DNA of 39,475 nt. Source: UBA1740 sp045587025 (GTDB lineage: Bacteria > Bacillota > Clostridia > Oscillospirales > CAG-272). The stretch lies in NCBI GenBank assembly GCA_045587025.1, contig JAZNBK010000006.1:1-39475 (forward strand). Reading direction: 5' to 3'. The notes beneath the pieces were generated by a model, which was given only the letters and a program-made list of their open reading frames with translations, did not search any database and was not told the origin of the DNA. Positions 24,200 through 32,499 of this stretch are shown piece after piece (positions within the stretch are counted from its first letter, which is position 1; each line of letters starts with the position of its first letter). A program made the position numbers and the translations under genes.

Positions 24200-25936
24200 T
24201 TAAGATTTTAAATCCGACCGAGGGGTTACGTATGCCGTATAATTGGTCTTGTAAATTACGTATCCCGGGCGAGCGCCGGAGGGCTTTTTTATGTTTTTTA
24301 CCCTCGTATAATCTACCGCGACGGGCGCTGCGCCTGCCTTTGAATAATATGCGGCAATTTCTGCCGCCTGCGTGTAATCCTTCTCGCTTGGCTCCTCGCC
24401 GTCGCAGACCAGAATAACGTGAGAGCCGGCGACGCCTTTTGCGTGAAACCACAAATCTCCCTTTGAGGCGACCTTAAAGGTGAGAAGCTCGTTTTGTAAA
24501 TTGTTTCTGCCGCAGAGTATTCGGTATCCGCTTTCGCTTTTAAACTCCATAGGACGAGAGCGCATCTGCTTTTGTGGGGTATAGTTCTTCATTTTAGAAG
24601 CATAACCCGCGCTATACAGCTCGCTTCGTATCTCGTTCAGATCCTCCTCGCTTTCCGCTCTCTCAAGAAAGGCGCGCACGCTCTCTATATACTGCAATTC
24701 ACTCTCCGCCGAAGCGATGAGCTGCAACAAATGACTTTTCGCATTTTTCGTTTTGTTGTAGTACTTATACATTCTCTGCGCGTTCTGAGAGGGAGAAAGC
24801 CGTGTGTCCAACTGTATTACGACCTCGTCTATCGGCTCGCTTGAATAGTCGTACGCCTTAAAAGAGGACATTCCTCTCTTTAGCATATAGATGTTTGCAG
24901 TTATCAGGTCGCCCTTCTTTTTGTATTCCTCGCCCTTTTCACATTCTATAAGCTCTTCTCTTTGCAAAGCGAGTTTTTTCGAAAGACGTGTCTGAGCATT
25001 GTTTAAAAGGCGTAATATATCCGACGCTCTTTGCTTTATTCTTTCCACCCTGTCTCTCGCGCCGAAAAATCTATCGAGCAACGTGCAAAAGTCGGGTAGC
25101 TTTTCGACGGTTGCAATGCCCTCGTAGCTCTTGGGCGCAACAAAGAAATAATCTAACAAAGCCCCGTCTTTGCCGAAAACGAGCGAGGGAGTATAAACAT
25201 TTGTTTTCAAACAGCCGATTATTCTCTCAAAGCTTTCAAAAAAAGCGACCGCATCAAGCGTATAAACGGCTGTATCTATACGTCCGCTTGCCCTGTATAC
25301 TATCTCGCGCGCCAATGAAGCAGCAATACCCATATAGGTCGCCGTGATAAATTTTTCCGCTAACCTTTCTTGCGGAAAGGCGGACAGCTTTTCCAAAAAT
25401 CCGGACCTGCTTTCAAGCAAAGGATTTTCCTTGTCCTGCGCGGGAGGAAGCTCGTATTTCATACCAGGTAATATCTGACGAAGTCGGCTGGTAGAAAAAT
25501 CTATTATTTTTGTAGCAGAAATTATTTTTTCATCCTTGTCGAGTAAAATCAAGTTACTGTACTTACCCATTACTTCGGCTATGAGATATCTCGTCGTTTC
25601 AAAGCCCATTTCATCATATCCGAAAAAGCTGAGCTTCGCTGCTCTCTCAAAGCCGAGTTGCTCTGCAGATACCAGCCGTGCGCCCGACAAATGCTTGCGA
25701 AGAAGCATACAGAACATAGGCGCGCTTGGGGGATTTTCTTTTGCGTTTTCCGTAAAGGAAATTCTCGGAGCGTTCGAGCCGGCGTTAATACAAAGACGCC
25801 TGTTTTCACGTCCGTTCCGAATAATCAAATCTATCTCATCCTTCGCCGGCTGATATACCTTCTCGACCTTCGCGCCGTCTGAAACGAACGCATTTATCTC
25901 GTGCAAAACTGCCCTGAGCATTCCTGCATCAAACAT
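24200..25936 (-). CDS. rqcH: RqcH (NFACT family) ribosome quality control factor
   Basis: Homologue of Rqc2/NEMF. It binds stalled 50S-peptidyl-tRNA and adds C-terminal alanine tails that mark the peptide for degradation. The 578-aa protein has NFACT-N (about 1-220, with PPSAPMFCMLLRKHLSG at 69-85), helix-hairpin-helix and coiled-coil parts (about 230-430) and NFACT-R (about 450-560, with DLWFHAKGVAGSHVIL). The tailing motif that is Asp97-Arg98 in B. subtilis aligns here with Glu97-Arg98 in GFERAAKLSF, a conservative change. Start: ATG 25936 after GGAGGTGA; a frame open to 25975 runs through the ribosome binding site. Older names are fibronectin-binding protein A/FbpA. Confidence 0.93.
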   Translation of the reverse strand: MFDAGMLRAVLHEINAFVSDGAKVEKVYQPAKDEIDLIIRNGRENRRLCINAGSNAPRISFTENAKENPPSAPMFCMLLRKHLSGARLVSAEQLGFERAAKLSFFGYDEMGFETTRYLIAEVMGKYSNLILLDKDEKIISATKIIDFSTSRLRQILPGMKYELPPAQDKENPLLESRSGFLEKLSAFPQERLAEKFITATYMGIAASLAREIVYRASGRIDTAVYTLDAVAFFESFERIIGCLKTNVYTPSLVFGKDGALLDYFFVAPKSYEGIATVEKLPDFCTLLDRFFGARDRVERIKQRASDILRLLNNAQTRLSKKLALQREELIECEKGEEYKKKGDLITANIYMLKRGMSSFKAYDYSSEPIDEVVIQLDTRLSPSQNAQRMYKYYNKTKNAKSHLLQLIASAESELQYIESVRAFLERAESEEDLNEIRSELYSAGYASKMKNYTPQKQMRSRPMEFKSESGYRILCGRNNLQNELLTFKVASKGDLWFHAKGVAGSHVILVCDGEEPSEKDYTQAAEIAAYYSKAGAAPVAVDYTRVKNIKKPSGARPGYVIYKTNYTAYVTPRSDLKS

Positions 25937-25973
25937 ATTTATCACCTCCAAAATCGTAAGCAGTTGTTTACAC

Positions 25974-26006
25974 AAAAGGACCGTTACATATTATGCAACA
26001 GTCCTC
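25974..26006 (-). terminator. Terminator of smsC-smsB
   Basis: AGGACCGTT (25977-25985) and AACAGTCCT (25997-26005) pair with one G-U. On the minus strand the stem runs into TTTTG. It lies directly after the SufB-like gene and before rqcH. Confidence 0.65.
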
Positions 26007-26012
26007 TTGATT

Positions 26013-26930
26013 TTATTTGAGGAAGCCGTTTACTATCTGCTCCTCCGCCTCTTTTTCGGTAAGTCCGAGCGACATAAGCTTAATCAACTGTTCACCCGCA
26101 ATTTTACCTATGGCCGCCTCGTGTATCAAGGAAGCGTCTATATTGTTCGCCGTAATTTCGGGGATTGCGCTGACCTTGGCGTTATCCATAACTATAGCGT
26201 CACATTCGGTGTGCCCTGTGCAACGGTTATTACCGTTTATTTTGGAATAAAAAATCTGTTCGGACTCGTCCTTTGCAACCGAACGTGAGATTACGTTTGC
26301 GCCGGAATCCTCTCCGTCAAGGTCGACGACGAAATCCGTCTTTGCATACTGTTTACCGTGCGTCATCAGCTTCTCTCTTATTACGAGATTTGCATTCTTA
26401 TCAAGCTTTGCTCTGGTAACTCTCTCGGTCGAATTTATTCCCTTTATCTGCAAGGTGTCAAGCTCCATATAAGCGCCCTCGCCAAGCTCTATTACAGTCG
26501 TGGGATTCATAACGTTATTTCCGTTTCCGTCGCCCTCACCGTAATGCTTTTCTACGTATTTTACCTTTGAATTTTTACCTACGAAGAAGGAGTGAATCCC
26601 GTCGTGTCTTGAGGTATCGTCTCCGCTGTTATGAATACCGCAGCCGGCAACGATAGTTACGTCGCATTCCTCGCCTATAAAGAAATCGTTATAAACCATT
26701 TCCTCGTGCCCCGTCTGACTTATTATAACGGGAATATGAATACTCTCGTTTTTCGTGTATGGCTTTACTATAATGTCGATGCCCGGCTTGTCCTTTTTTG
26801 TAACTATATCAATATTTGCAGTCGTGTTTCTCGCGCTTGACTCGCCGTTTGAACGTATATTATACGCTCCGCTCGGGATCTCGTGGAGATCGGCTACCTG
26901 CAAAAGAAGGTTTTTTTGTATATTGTCCAT
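26013..26930 (-). CDS. smsB: SufB-like Fe-S cluster scaffold of the minimal SMS type
   Basis: Scaffold subunit of a SUF-like Fe-S assembly complex. At 305 aa it is far shorter than SufB (about 480-495) and lacks its N-terminal part, but keeps the beta-helix core and the C-terminal signature HEAAIGKIAGEQLIKLMSLGL. Residues matching the assembly site of E. coli SufB are visible: C243 in HTECDAI and H270-E271 in HEAA. Size, plan and pairing with a SufC-like ATPase fit the SmsB/SmsC 'SUF-like minimal system' of anaerobes. Start: ATG 26930 after AAGGGAG; the open frame to 26963 overlaps smsC. No sufS, sufU or sufD is in the window. Confidence 0.85.
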   Translation of the reverse strand: MDNIQKNLLLQVADLHEIPSGAYNIRSNGESSARNTTANIDIVTKKDKPGIDIIVKPYTKNESIHIPVIISQTGHEEMVYNDFFIGEECDVTIVAGCGIHNSGDDTSRHDGIHSFFVGKNSKVKYVEKHYGEGDGNGNNVMNPTTVIELGEGAYMELDTLQIKGINSTERVTRAKLDKNANLVIREKLMTHGKQYAKTDFVVDLDGEDSGANVISRSVAKDESEQIFYSKINGNNRCTGHTECDAIVMDNAKVSAIPEITANNIDASLIHEAAIGKIAGEQLIKLMSLGLTEKEAEEQIVNGFLK

Positions 26931-26943
26931 TTTCAAATCTCCC

Positions 26944-27669
26944 TTATCTAACCTTGTCCGCAAGAGTTCTGCAAGTGGACGCCTCGCCTAATAATTTAGG
27001 AAGCACCTCTTCTCTTGCCCCTATCGTGTCTATCTGTCCGTTCGCCAATACTATAATCTTGTCGGCAATATTCAAAATTCTCTCCTGATGAGAGATAATC
27101 AAAATAGAGCCGTTCACCTTTTTGTGCATATTTTCAAATACGTTTATGAGATTATTAAAACTCCAAAGGTCGATTCCCGCCTCCGGCTCGTCAAAAACCG
27201 AAAGCTTGGTCCCTCTCGCAAGAATAGTAGCGATTTCTATACGCTTCAATTCTCCTCCCGACAAGCTCGCGTTGACCTCTCGATTGATGTACTCTCTCGC
27301 GCAAAGACCGACCTCGGATAAATATTCGCACGCCTCGGCTATCCCTATTTTCTTGCCTGCAGCAAGGGTAATAAGATCCTTTACGGTAATTCCCTTAAAG
27401 CGCACCGGCTGCTGAAAGGCAAAGCTTATGCCCTTATTTGCCCTCTCGGTAATATTGAGTTTGGTAATATCCTCGCCGTCTAACAGTATCTGACCCTCGC
27501 TCGGGGTAATTATACCTGCGATTATTTTCGCAAGAGTTGATTTTCCTCCCCCATTCGGCCCTGTAATTGCGACGAATCTCTCGTTTATAGTGACGCTTAT
27601 ATCCTTTAATATTTCCTTTTTGGTGTCGCCATCCTCGGCGCAAAAGGATATGTTTCTCAGCTCTAACAT
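26944..27669 (-). CDS. smsC: SufC-like Fe-S assembly ATPase of the minimal SMS type
   Basis: Soluble ABC-type ATPase that drives cluster assembly on its SufB-like partner. The 241-aa protein has Walker A GPNGGGKST (37-45), Q-loop AFQQP (about 84-88), signature LSGGE (136-140), Walker B SVFDEP with catalytic Glu (157-162) followed by AGIDLW, and the H-loop ISHQERIL. The FDEPEAGIDLW form is typical of SufC rather than transport ATPases. A strong GGAGGAGA site precedes the ATG. It is first in a two-gene unit, 13 bases before smsB. The promoter is not clear. Confidence 0.88.
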   Translation of the reverse strand: MLELRNISFCAEDGDTKKEILKDISVTINERFVAITGPNGGGKSTLAKIIAGIITPSEGQILLDGEDITKLNITERANKGISFAFQQPVRFKGITVKDLITLAAGKKIGIAEACEYLSEVGLCAREYINREVNASLSGGELKRIEIATILARGTKLSVFDEPEAGIDLWSFNNLINVFENMHKKVNGSILIISHQERILNIADKIIVLANGQIDTIGAREEVLPKLLGEASTCRTLADKVR

Positions 27670-27991
27670 TTCTCCTCCAAGTGAGTATATAATTTATAAT
27701 TTTAAAGACAACTCTTAGTATATAAAATTTTTCTAAAATAGTATATCACAAAAATATTTCTTTTTCAATATCTTATACGTTTTTATCACAGAGAAATTTT
27801 GCGTTTTTTGCATTTTAGACATTTTTTTACGTTTTTTTATACTTTTTTTGGAAAATTTGTTGAAATTTTGTGCAGTTTTTTCTTTCTTTATATTGACTTT
27901 CAATGTGAATAATAGTATAATAATAGGTGATTGATTGGCTTTTAAACGGTTTTTTAAAAGCATAAAATGTTTTAAATAGGAGCTCTTTTTC
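27670..27991. other. AT-rich divergent intergenic region (322 bases)
   Basis: Lies between divergent smsC and the sugar dehydratase gene. It holds the smsC ribosome binding site, two direct copies of TAGTATAT 23 bases apart (27716-27723 and 27739-27746) near the smsC side, long T runs, and the strong plus-strand promoter at 27893-27921. An open minus frame through it has extreme Lys/Ile composition and no ribosome binding site, and I do not consider it a gene. Confidence 0.6.
27893..27921 (+). promoter_or_regulatory. Sigma-A promoter of the glycan gene pair
   Basis: TTGACT (27893-27898), 17 bases, perfect TATAAT (27916-27921). A leader of about 64 bases, ending in a TAGGAG site, leads to the ATG at 27992. 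Confidence 0.8.
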
Positions 27992-29824
27992 ATGTCAAAA
28001 AGACGGTTGTTAAGAACGATTTCCATTATTTTGGGCGATTTGGTTTCTATTGCCGTGTCTATCTTTTTTTCCGCATTGCTTCTCAATGCGCAAAATGACA
28101 CCGCGTATCATTTTGATTATTTCTTCGTGTACGCCCTCGTTTCCACAGTTATCATTTTTTCCCTGGCAAAAATATACCACATTTCCTACGTTACCGCGGG
28201 ACTTTTGGAAGGTGTTCGGCTTTTATACGCTTGCCTGTCGCTTACGGTAATTACGCTCTTGGTTTCCGAGTTTGCGCTTAACATCGGCTGGCGCTTCGCT
28301 TTTATCTACTCCGTATTCTTTTCCCTGCTCTCCTGCGTTCAGAGATTTTTAAAGCGTATTTATCTCACCTTTTTAAAGAGATATAAGGAGAGAAAAGACA
28401 AAAAGATAAACGTTATGATTATCGGCGCGGGAATGGCGGGAAGTATGATTATTCACGAGCTTCAGACCTCGAAATACATCAACATGAATCCCGTTTGTAT
28501 TCTTGACGACAATCCCATAAAGGAAAAACAGATAATAAGCAACGTGCCCGTAGTCGGTAAAACCGACGACGTCGTGGAAATAGCGAAAAAATACGACATT
28601 GACGATATCATCGTCGCTATCCCCTCGGCTTCGCCTAAAACTCTTAAAGCCATTTACGAAAAATGCTCGCTTGCCAATTGCAAGGTGCAGACGCTCCCCG
28701 GGATTTATCAGCTGATAAACGAGGACGTGAGCGTTTCAAAGCTGCGCCGTGTTGATATTGCGGACCTTTTGGGCAGAGAGCAGGTTTCTATCGACGTCAA
28801 TTCCATAGCGGAATACGTACGTGACAACGTTGTTCTTGTTACGGGTGGTGGCGGCTCTATCGGAAGCGAGCTCTGCCGTCAGATAGCCGCGCAAGGTCCG
28901 AAGCAGTTGATTATTTTTGATATATATGAAAACAACGCGTACGATATAGAGCAGGAGCTTCATCGCACGCACCCAGAGCTTAATCTGCTCACTCTTATAG
29001 GAAGCGTGCGGGATAAGTCAAAGGTAGACGATTTGTTCAAAACATATCGCCCCGATATCGTATTTAACGCAGCCGCTCACAAGCACGTTCCGCTTATGGA
29101 AACAAGCCCTAACGAAGCGGTGAAAAACAACGTATTCGGAACTCTTAATATAGCGAAAGCGGCAGATAAATATAGTGCGAAAAGATTTGTTCAGATCAGC
29201 ACGGACAAGGCGGTAAATCCCACTAATATTATGGGGGCTACCAAGCGTATCTGCGAAATGATAGTTCAAACTATGGCGAAGAAATCAAAAACCGAATTCG
29301 TCGCCGTCAGATTTGGAAACGTGCTTGGCTCTAACGGAAGCGTTATTCCCCTTTTCCGCAAGCAGATTGAAGCGGGAGGTCCCGTTACCGTAACTCACAA
29401 GGACATTATACGTTATTTTATGACTATACAAGAAGCCGTTACGCTCGTTTTGCAAGCAGGCGCATACGCTAAGGGCGGCGAAATATTCGTTTTGGATATG
29501 GGCGAGCCGGTCAAAATTTATGACCTTGCGCTTAACCTTGTTCGACTTAGCGGTCTTGAACCGAACGTTGACATAGATATAGTTTGCACAGGTCTGCGCC
29601 CCGGAGAAAAGCTATACGAAGAACGTCTTATGGCTGAGGAAGGTCTGCAAAAGACAGCGAACGATATGATAAGCATCGGTCGCCCCCTTGATATTGACGC
29701 CGACTTCCTATACAACAAATTAGACGAGCTTTACAAATTGGCGTATGAGGAAACCGACCAAATGAAGGAGCTTGTTTCAGAGCTTGTTCCTACATACAAA
29801 GTAGCAAAAGATAATACGAAATAA
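27992..29824 (+). CDS. CapD/FlaA1-like membrane nucleotide-sugar dehydratase/epimerase
   Basis: A 610-aa polysaccharide biosynthesis protein. The N-terminal 125 residues form four membrane helices; a first Rossmann fold begins at VMIIGAGMAGSM (about 150), and the C-terminal SDR domain begins at VLVTGGGGSIGSE (about 287). The family active-site string STDKAVNPTNIMGATKR is present, in which Met replaces the usual SDR Tyr. Relatives convert UDP-GlcNAc to the 4-keto-6-deoxy sugar, the first step to sugars such as bacillosamine, QuiNAc or FucNAc. The likely role is supplying a modified sugar for a surface glycan, together with the Wzy-like protein encoded next. The exact product is not deducible. 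Confidence 0.9.
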   Translation: MSKRRLLRTISIILGDLVSIAVSIFFSALLLNAQNDTAYHFDYFFVYALVSTVIIFSLAKIYHISYVTAGLLEGVRLLYACLSLTVITLLVSEFALNIGWRFAFIYSVFFSLLSCVQRFLKRIYLTFLKRYKERKDKKINVMIIGAGMAGSMIIHELQTSKYINMNPVCILDDNPIKEKQIISNVPVVGKTDDVVEIAKKYDIDDIIVAIPSASPKTLKAIYEKCSLANCKVQTLPGIYQLINEDVSVSKLRRVDIADLLGREQVSIDVNSIAEYVRDNVVLVTGGGGSIGSELCRQIAAQGPKQLIIFDIYENNAYDIEQELHRTHPELNLLTLIGSVRDKSKVDDLFKTYRPDIVFNAAAHKHVPLMETSPNEAVKNNVFGTLNIAKAADKYSAKRFVQISTDKAVNPTNIMGATKRICEMIVQTMAKKSKTEFVAVRFGNVLGSNGSVIPLFRKQIEAGGPVTVTHKDIIRYFMTIQEAVTLVLQAGAYAKGGEIFVLDMGEPVKIYDLALNLVRLSGLEPNVDIDIVCTGLRPGEKLYEERLMAEEGLQKTANDMISIGRPLDIDADFLYNKLDELYKLAYEETDQMKELVSELVPTYKVAKDNTK

Positions 29825-29832
29825 TTAGGAAG

Positions 29833-29873
29833 AAACAGCATCAAGGGAATAAAAACCTCGATGCTGTTTTTTA
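29833..29873 (+). terminator. Terminator-like hairpin between the two glycan genes
   Basis: AAACAGCATC (29833-29842) pairs with GATGCTGTTT (29860-29869), then T's. It ends only 11 bases before the ribosome binding site of the next gene, which has no promoter of its own in the gap, so it probably acts as a partial terminator or attenuator. Confidence 0.7.
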
Positions 29874-29893
29874 AAACCCAAATGGAGAGCTAC

Positions 29894-31336
29894 ATGAATA
29901 ACACAAAAGAAAAGAGCCGCGCGTCAGATAGCGCTCTGACGCGCGCAATAGAAAAAATACAAGCGTTTATCCGCTCGGATGCTTGCAAGATAGTTCTATT
30001 CGCTATTGCCTGCGCGACTATTATTTTAGATAAAGCCGTATTTGGAACGTTGCTTTTCGTCGTCATTACGTCGCTTATGTTGGCGTTACCAAACGGCGGT
30101 ATACATTCGCTATTTCCTTTTTTGTTAGTATGTGGAATTTCTATACGGTGCTATAATTCATACGGCGATTTTATCGTTTATTGGCCGCTTGCGCTGCTGC
30201 CCATATTCGTACTTATAGCGAAGCTTGTCCTTTCTATAAAATCAATGAGAAAAAGAAGCCATTCGCTCGTCGGAAAAAGCTTTTACGGAAACCTTGCCGT
30301 TGCGTTCGCCGTTACGCTCGGCGGACTGGGCTCTATTTCGCCAGGCGAATATTTTTCCCCTGCCGCGCTCTATTACGTATTCTTTCTCGGCTTTGGAATG
30401 ATTATCTTCTACCTTGCCGCAAGGGACGGAATATTTAAGTCGAGGGAAAATCTATTTTCGGAATTTGCAAAAATTATGTATATTTTCGGCGTTTTTTGCG
30501 TTTTTTGCATTATTTATCTATACGCTACTCAATTGCCGATAATGCTCGAAAGCAAGACGCTCACCTTTTCCAATAAATTTCAATGGAAGAATAACGTGGC
30601 GACGATGCTTCTGCTTTGTATGCCCTTCCCCTTTTATTTTTCCAAGAAAAACTGTCTGCACTCGATTTTTGGATTTTTAATCTTTATTTCTCTCCTGCTC
30701 ACCACCTCGAGAGGCGCTATACTGATTGCTCCCATTGAGCTCATACTTTGTCTTGCGTACTCGTTTCATTACAACAAGAAAAACATTTTGTGCTTTTTGA
30801 TATCAACGGGACTATCACTCGTCTCGTTATTCGCCATTGACAGATTTCTATACCTTAACGGAATAGAAAATTTATTTGAAAGCACTTATCTGAACGTTAA
30901 TACCCTGAAGGAGCTATTCTCGATTTTCTCAAGCGAGGACTCAAGAAAAAAGCTTCTCTTCCGCTCCTTTGAGGATTTTGCTTCCTCGCCTATATTCGGA
31001 AAAGGACTTGGAAACACGTCGAACACCGATATTTACAATCCAAAAAAGGGGGCGCTCGGCTGGTATCATATGATGATACCACAGGTCATAGGCGGGCTTG
31101 GAGTCGTGGGAATTCTGGGCTACGGTTATCAATTTTTCGTTCGTATCAAGCTAATCTTCAAAAAAATTTCCTCAAAAACTCTTTGCCTTGGAATTTCTTA
31201 TTTTGGAATTTTGCTTATGAGTCAGGTAAATCCTGGCGAATTTTGTCCGCTTCCCTACGAGCTTCTGACGGTCTTGATATTCATCTTCCTTGAAAAGCTA
31301 ATTTCCGATAGCGAAAATCAAACGCAAGGCATATAA
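29894..31336 (+). CDS. O-antigen ligase/polymerase (Wzy)-like membrane protein
   Basis: A 480-aa polytopic protein (about 10-12 helices) of the Wzy/O-antigen ligase superfamily, which polymerises or transfers lipid-linked glycans outside the membrane. Typical features are the short LLTTSRGAILIAPIEL segment with conserved Arg-Gly, and the large external loop near the C-terminus containing SPIFGKGLGNTSN and a His (GWYHMMIPQ) before the last helices. Start: ATG 29894 with GGAG 6 bases upstream; the open frame to 29861 would cover the terminator hairpin. It follows the sugar dehydratase gene, suggesting joint work on a cell-surface polysaccharide. Sequence is too divergent to name the polymer. 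Confidence 0.82.
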   Translation: MNNTKEKSRASDSALTRAIEKIQAFIRSDACKIVLFAIACATIILDKAVFGTLLFVVITSLMLALPNGGIHSLFPFLLVCGISIRCYNSYGDFIVYWPLALLPIFVLIAKLVLSIKSMRKRSHSLVGKSFYGNLAVAFAVTLGGLGSISPGEYFSPAALYYVFFLGFGMIIFYLAARDGIFKSRENLFSEFAKIMYIFGVFCVFCIIYLYATQLPIMLESKTLTFSNKFQWKNNVATMLLLCMPFPFYFSKKNCLHSIFGFLIFISLLLTTSRGAILIAPIELILCLAYSFHYNKKNILCFLISTGLSLVSLFAIDRFLYLNGIENLFESTYLNVNTLKELFSIFSSEDSRKKLLFRSFEDFASSPIFGKGLGNTSNTDIYNPKKGALGWYHMMIPQVIGGLGVVGILGYGYQFFVRIKLIFKKISSKTLCLGISYFGILLMSQVNPGEFCPLPYELLTVLIFIFLEKLISDSENQTQGI

Positions 31337-31339
31337 CGC

Positions 31340-31376
31340 AAAAACGGCGCCGAGAACTTACTCTCGACGCCGTTTT
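31340..31376. terminator. Bidirectional terminator between wzy-like gene and spoIIIAH
   Basis: AAAACGGCG-C-CGAGA and TCTCG-A-CGCCGTTTT form a long stem with one mismatch and a 6-base loop. A/T runs on both flanks let it stop transcription from either side. Confidence 0.8.
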
Positions 31377-31377
31377 A

Positions 31378-31947
31378 TTATTTCTGAATTATTTTAATGT
31401 TTGCCGGAAGTATTCCTGCGGAGGTATAAACTATTTCGCTTATCTGAGCAATCTGGCTGTTTACCAACGCCTCGTCGGATTTTACGATAATGCTCGCGTT
31501 TTCTCCGTTTACGACCGCTATACATTTCTCAAAGCCCTTCGCGACTATAAGCGCCTCAATATTGGACTCTTTTTCGATTTCAGAAGCAATTCTCGAAATA
31601 TCCTCTAACGCCTGCTCCTTCGTAACCTCTAACGCATCCTCGCTCGAAACTACCTTTTGCAAAACCTCGAGCGCCTCGTCTCTCGCTTGCTGACGGCTGA
31701 GCTGCGTAGCGCTGAAGTACGCCTCATTCGTATCGTCTGCTTCTGCCGACGCATTCAAATCGTCTGAATTGTTGCCAAGCTGGTCGCTCATATTATTATC
31801 ACCGTAACCGAGATTATTCAGCGAATCATAATACCAAAGATAATTTAAATAAACCGCTACTCCAATCAACAATACGGCGCACACGATAATTATGTTGCGC
31901 TTCCCGAATTTCACGATTGCTCCGTTTTTACCAAATAATTTTGCCAT
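31378..31947 (-). CDS. spoIIIAH: Stage III sporulation protein AH
   Basis: Mother-cell protein that crosses into the intermembrane space and binds SpoIIQ to form the engulfment channel ring. The 189-aa protein has one N-terminal helix (about 18-38), an acidic Asn/Asp/Ser-rich linker (about 45-80) and a C-terminal domain (about 85-185) with the YscJ/FliF-like ring-building plan, including SRQQARDEALEVLQKVV, GFEKCIAVVNGENASIIVKS and the end SAGILPANIKII. I chose ATG 31947 because GGAGGAAA lies before it; ATG 31962 starts inside that site. Last gene of the complete spoIIIA operon. Confidence 0.9.
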   Translation of the reverse strand: MAKLFGKNGAIVKFGKRNIIIVCAVLLIGVAVYLNYLWYYDSLNNLGYGDNNMSDQLGNNSDDLNASAEADDTNEAYFSATQLSRQQARDEALEVLQKVVSSEDALEVTKEQALEDISRIASEIEKESNIEALIVAKGFEKCIAVVNGENASIIVKSDEALVNSQIAQISEIVYTSAGILPANIKIIQK

Positions 31948-32025
31948 TTCTTTTTCCTCCATTATGTATCTTTAATGTACTAAATATATATTATTTAATA
32001 ACGCAAAATATTCCAATTTTTAAAA

Positions 32026-32499
32026 TTATTTTGAATTATTTACACAAACTCTGTTCGTCCCTATCCCGAGCAGCGAGCAGACGAGCGAGGTAATGCTGTT
32101 TTTCACAGTCGGCTCGTCGCCGTTTTTGCATACTATCGCAACTCCGCACACCTTTGGCGTCATGCGGCAGAGCAAAACTCCCTTTCCCGAAGATATTATA
32201 TAGCTCCCGTCCGAGCGCTTTGCGTAAACGTATTCCTCACCGCTTTCTAACGTTATCATAACCGTTGGATTTTCATCTCCGCTCACCCTCTGACAGATTT
32301 GAGTGATTTTTTCCTCTAATTCAAGGCGGTATCTTTCGCTTTCCTGCAAATATTGGGTTGTAGGCGAGTCGTTTCCCTCACCGCTTACCCTTCCGCTCCC
32401 CAAAAGCAGAAGCAAAACTCCCGCGACTGCCAAAAGGCATATAGCCCATTTGCCTTTTAAATTTTTGACGTATTTCAGTATTAAGTTATCAAGCTTCAA
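32026..32499 (-). CDS. spoIIIAG: Stage III sporulation protein AG
   Basis: Forms a large ring in the intermembrane space of the SpoIIIA-SpoIIQ complex. The 157-aa protein has one helix (about 19-36), a coiled linker, and a ring-building domain with VMITLESGEEYVYAKRSDGS and the conserved PKVCGVAIVCKNGDEP followed by SITSLVCSLLGIGTNRVCV. It begins with TTG at 32499 and overlaps spoIIIAF by 11 bases; GAGGTG sits 7 bases upstream, and no ATG is nearby in frame. At 157 aa it is short compared with B. subtilis (about 229), mainly in the linker. Confidence 0.9.
   Translation of the reverse strand: MKLDNLILKYVKNLKGKWAICLLAVAGVLLLLLGSGRVSGEGNDSPTTQYLQESERYRLELEEKITQICQRVSGDENPTVMITLESGEEYVYAKRSDGSYIISSGKGVLLCRMTPKVCGVAIVCKNGDEPTVKNSITSLVCSLLGIGTNRVCVNNSK

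Noticed and set aside
27684..27711. TTGTCT-16-TATACT as the smsC promoter
   Set aside because: The transcription start would fall within the ribosome binding site, leaving no room for initiation; the true promoter must be further upstream.
27733..28101. Minus-strand frame of 122 codons between smsC and the sugar dehydratase gene
   Set aside because: It overlaps the start of a clear gene and its promoter, and its Lys/Ile-heavy composition is what AT-rich DNA gives by chance.
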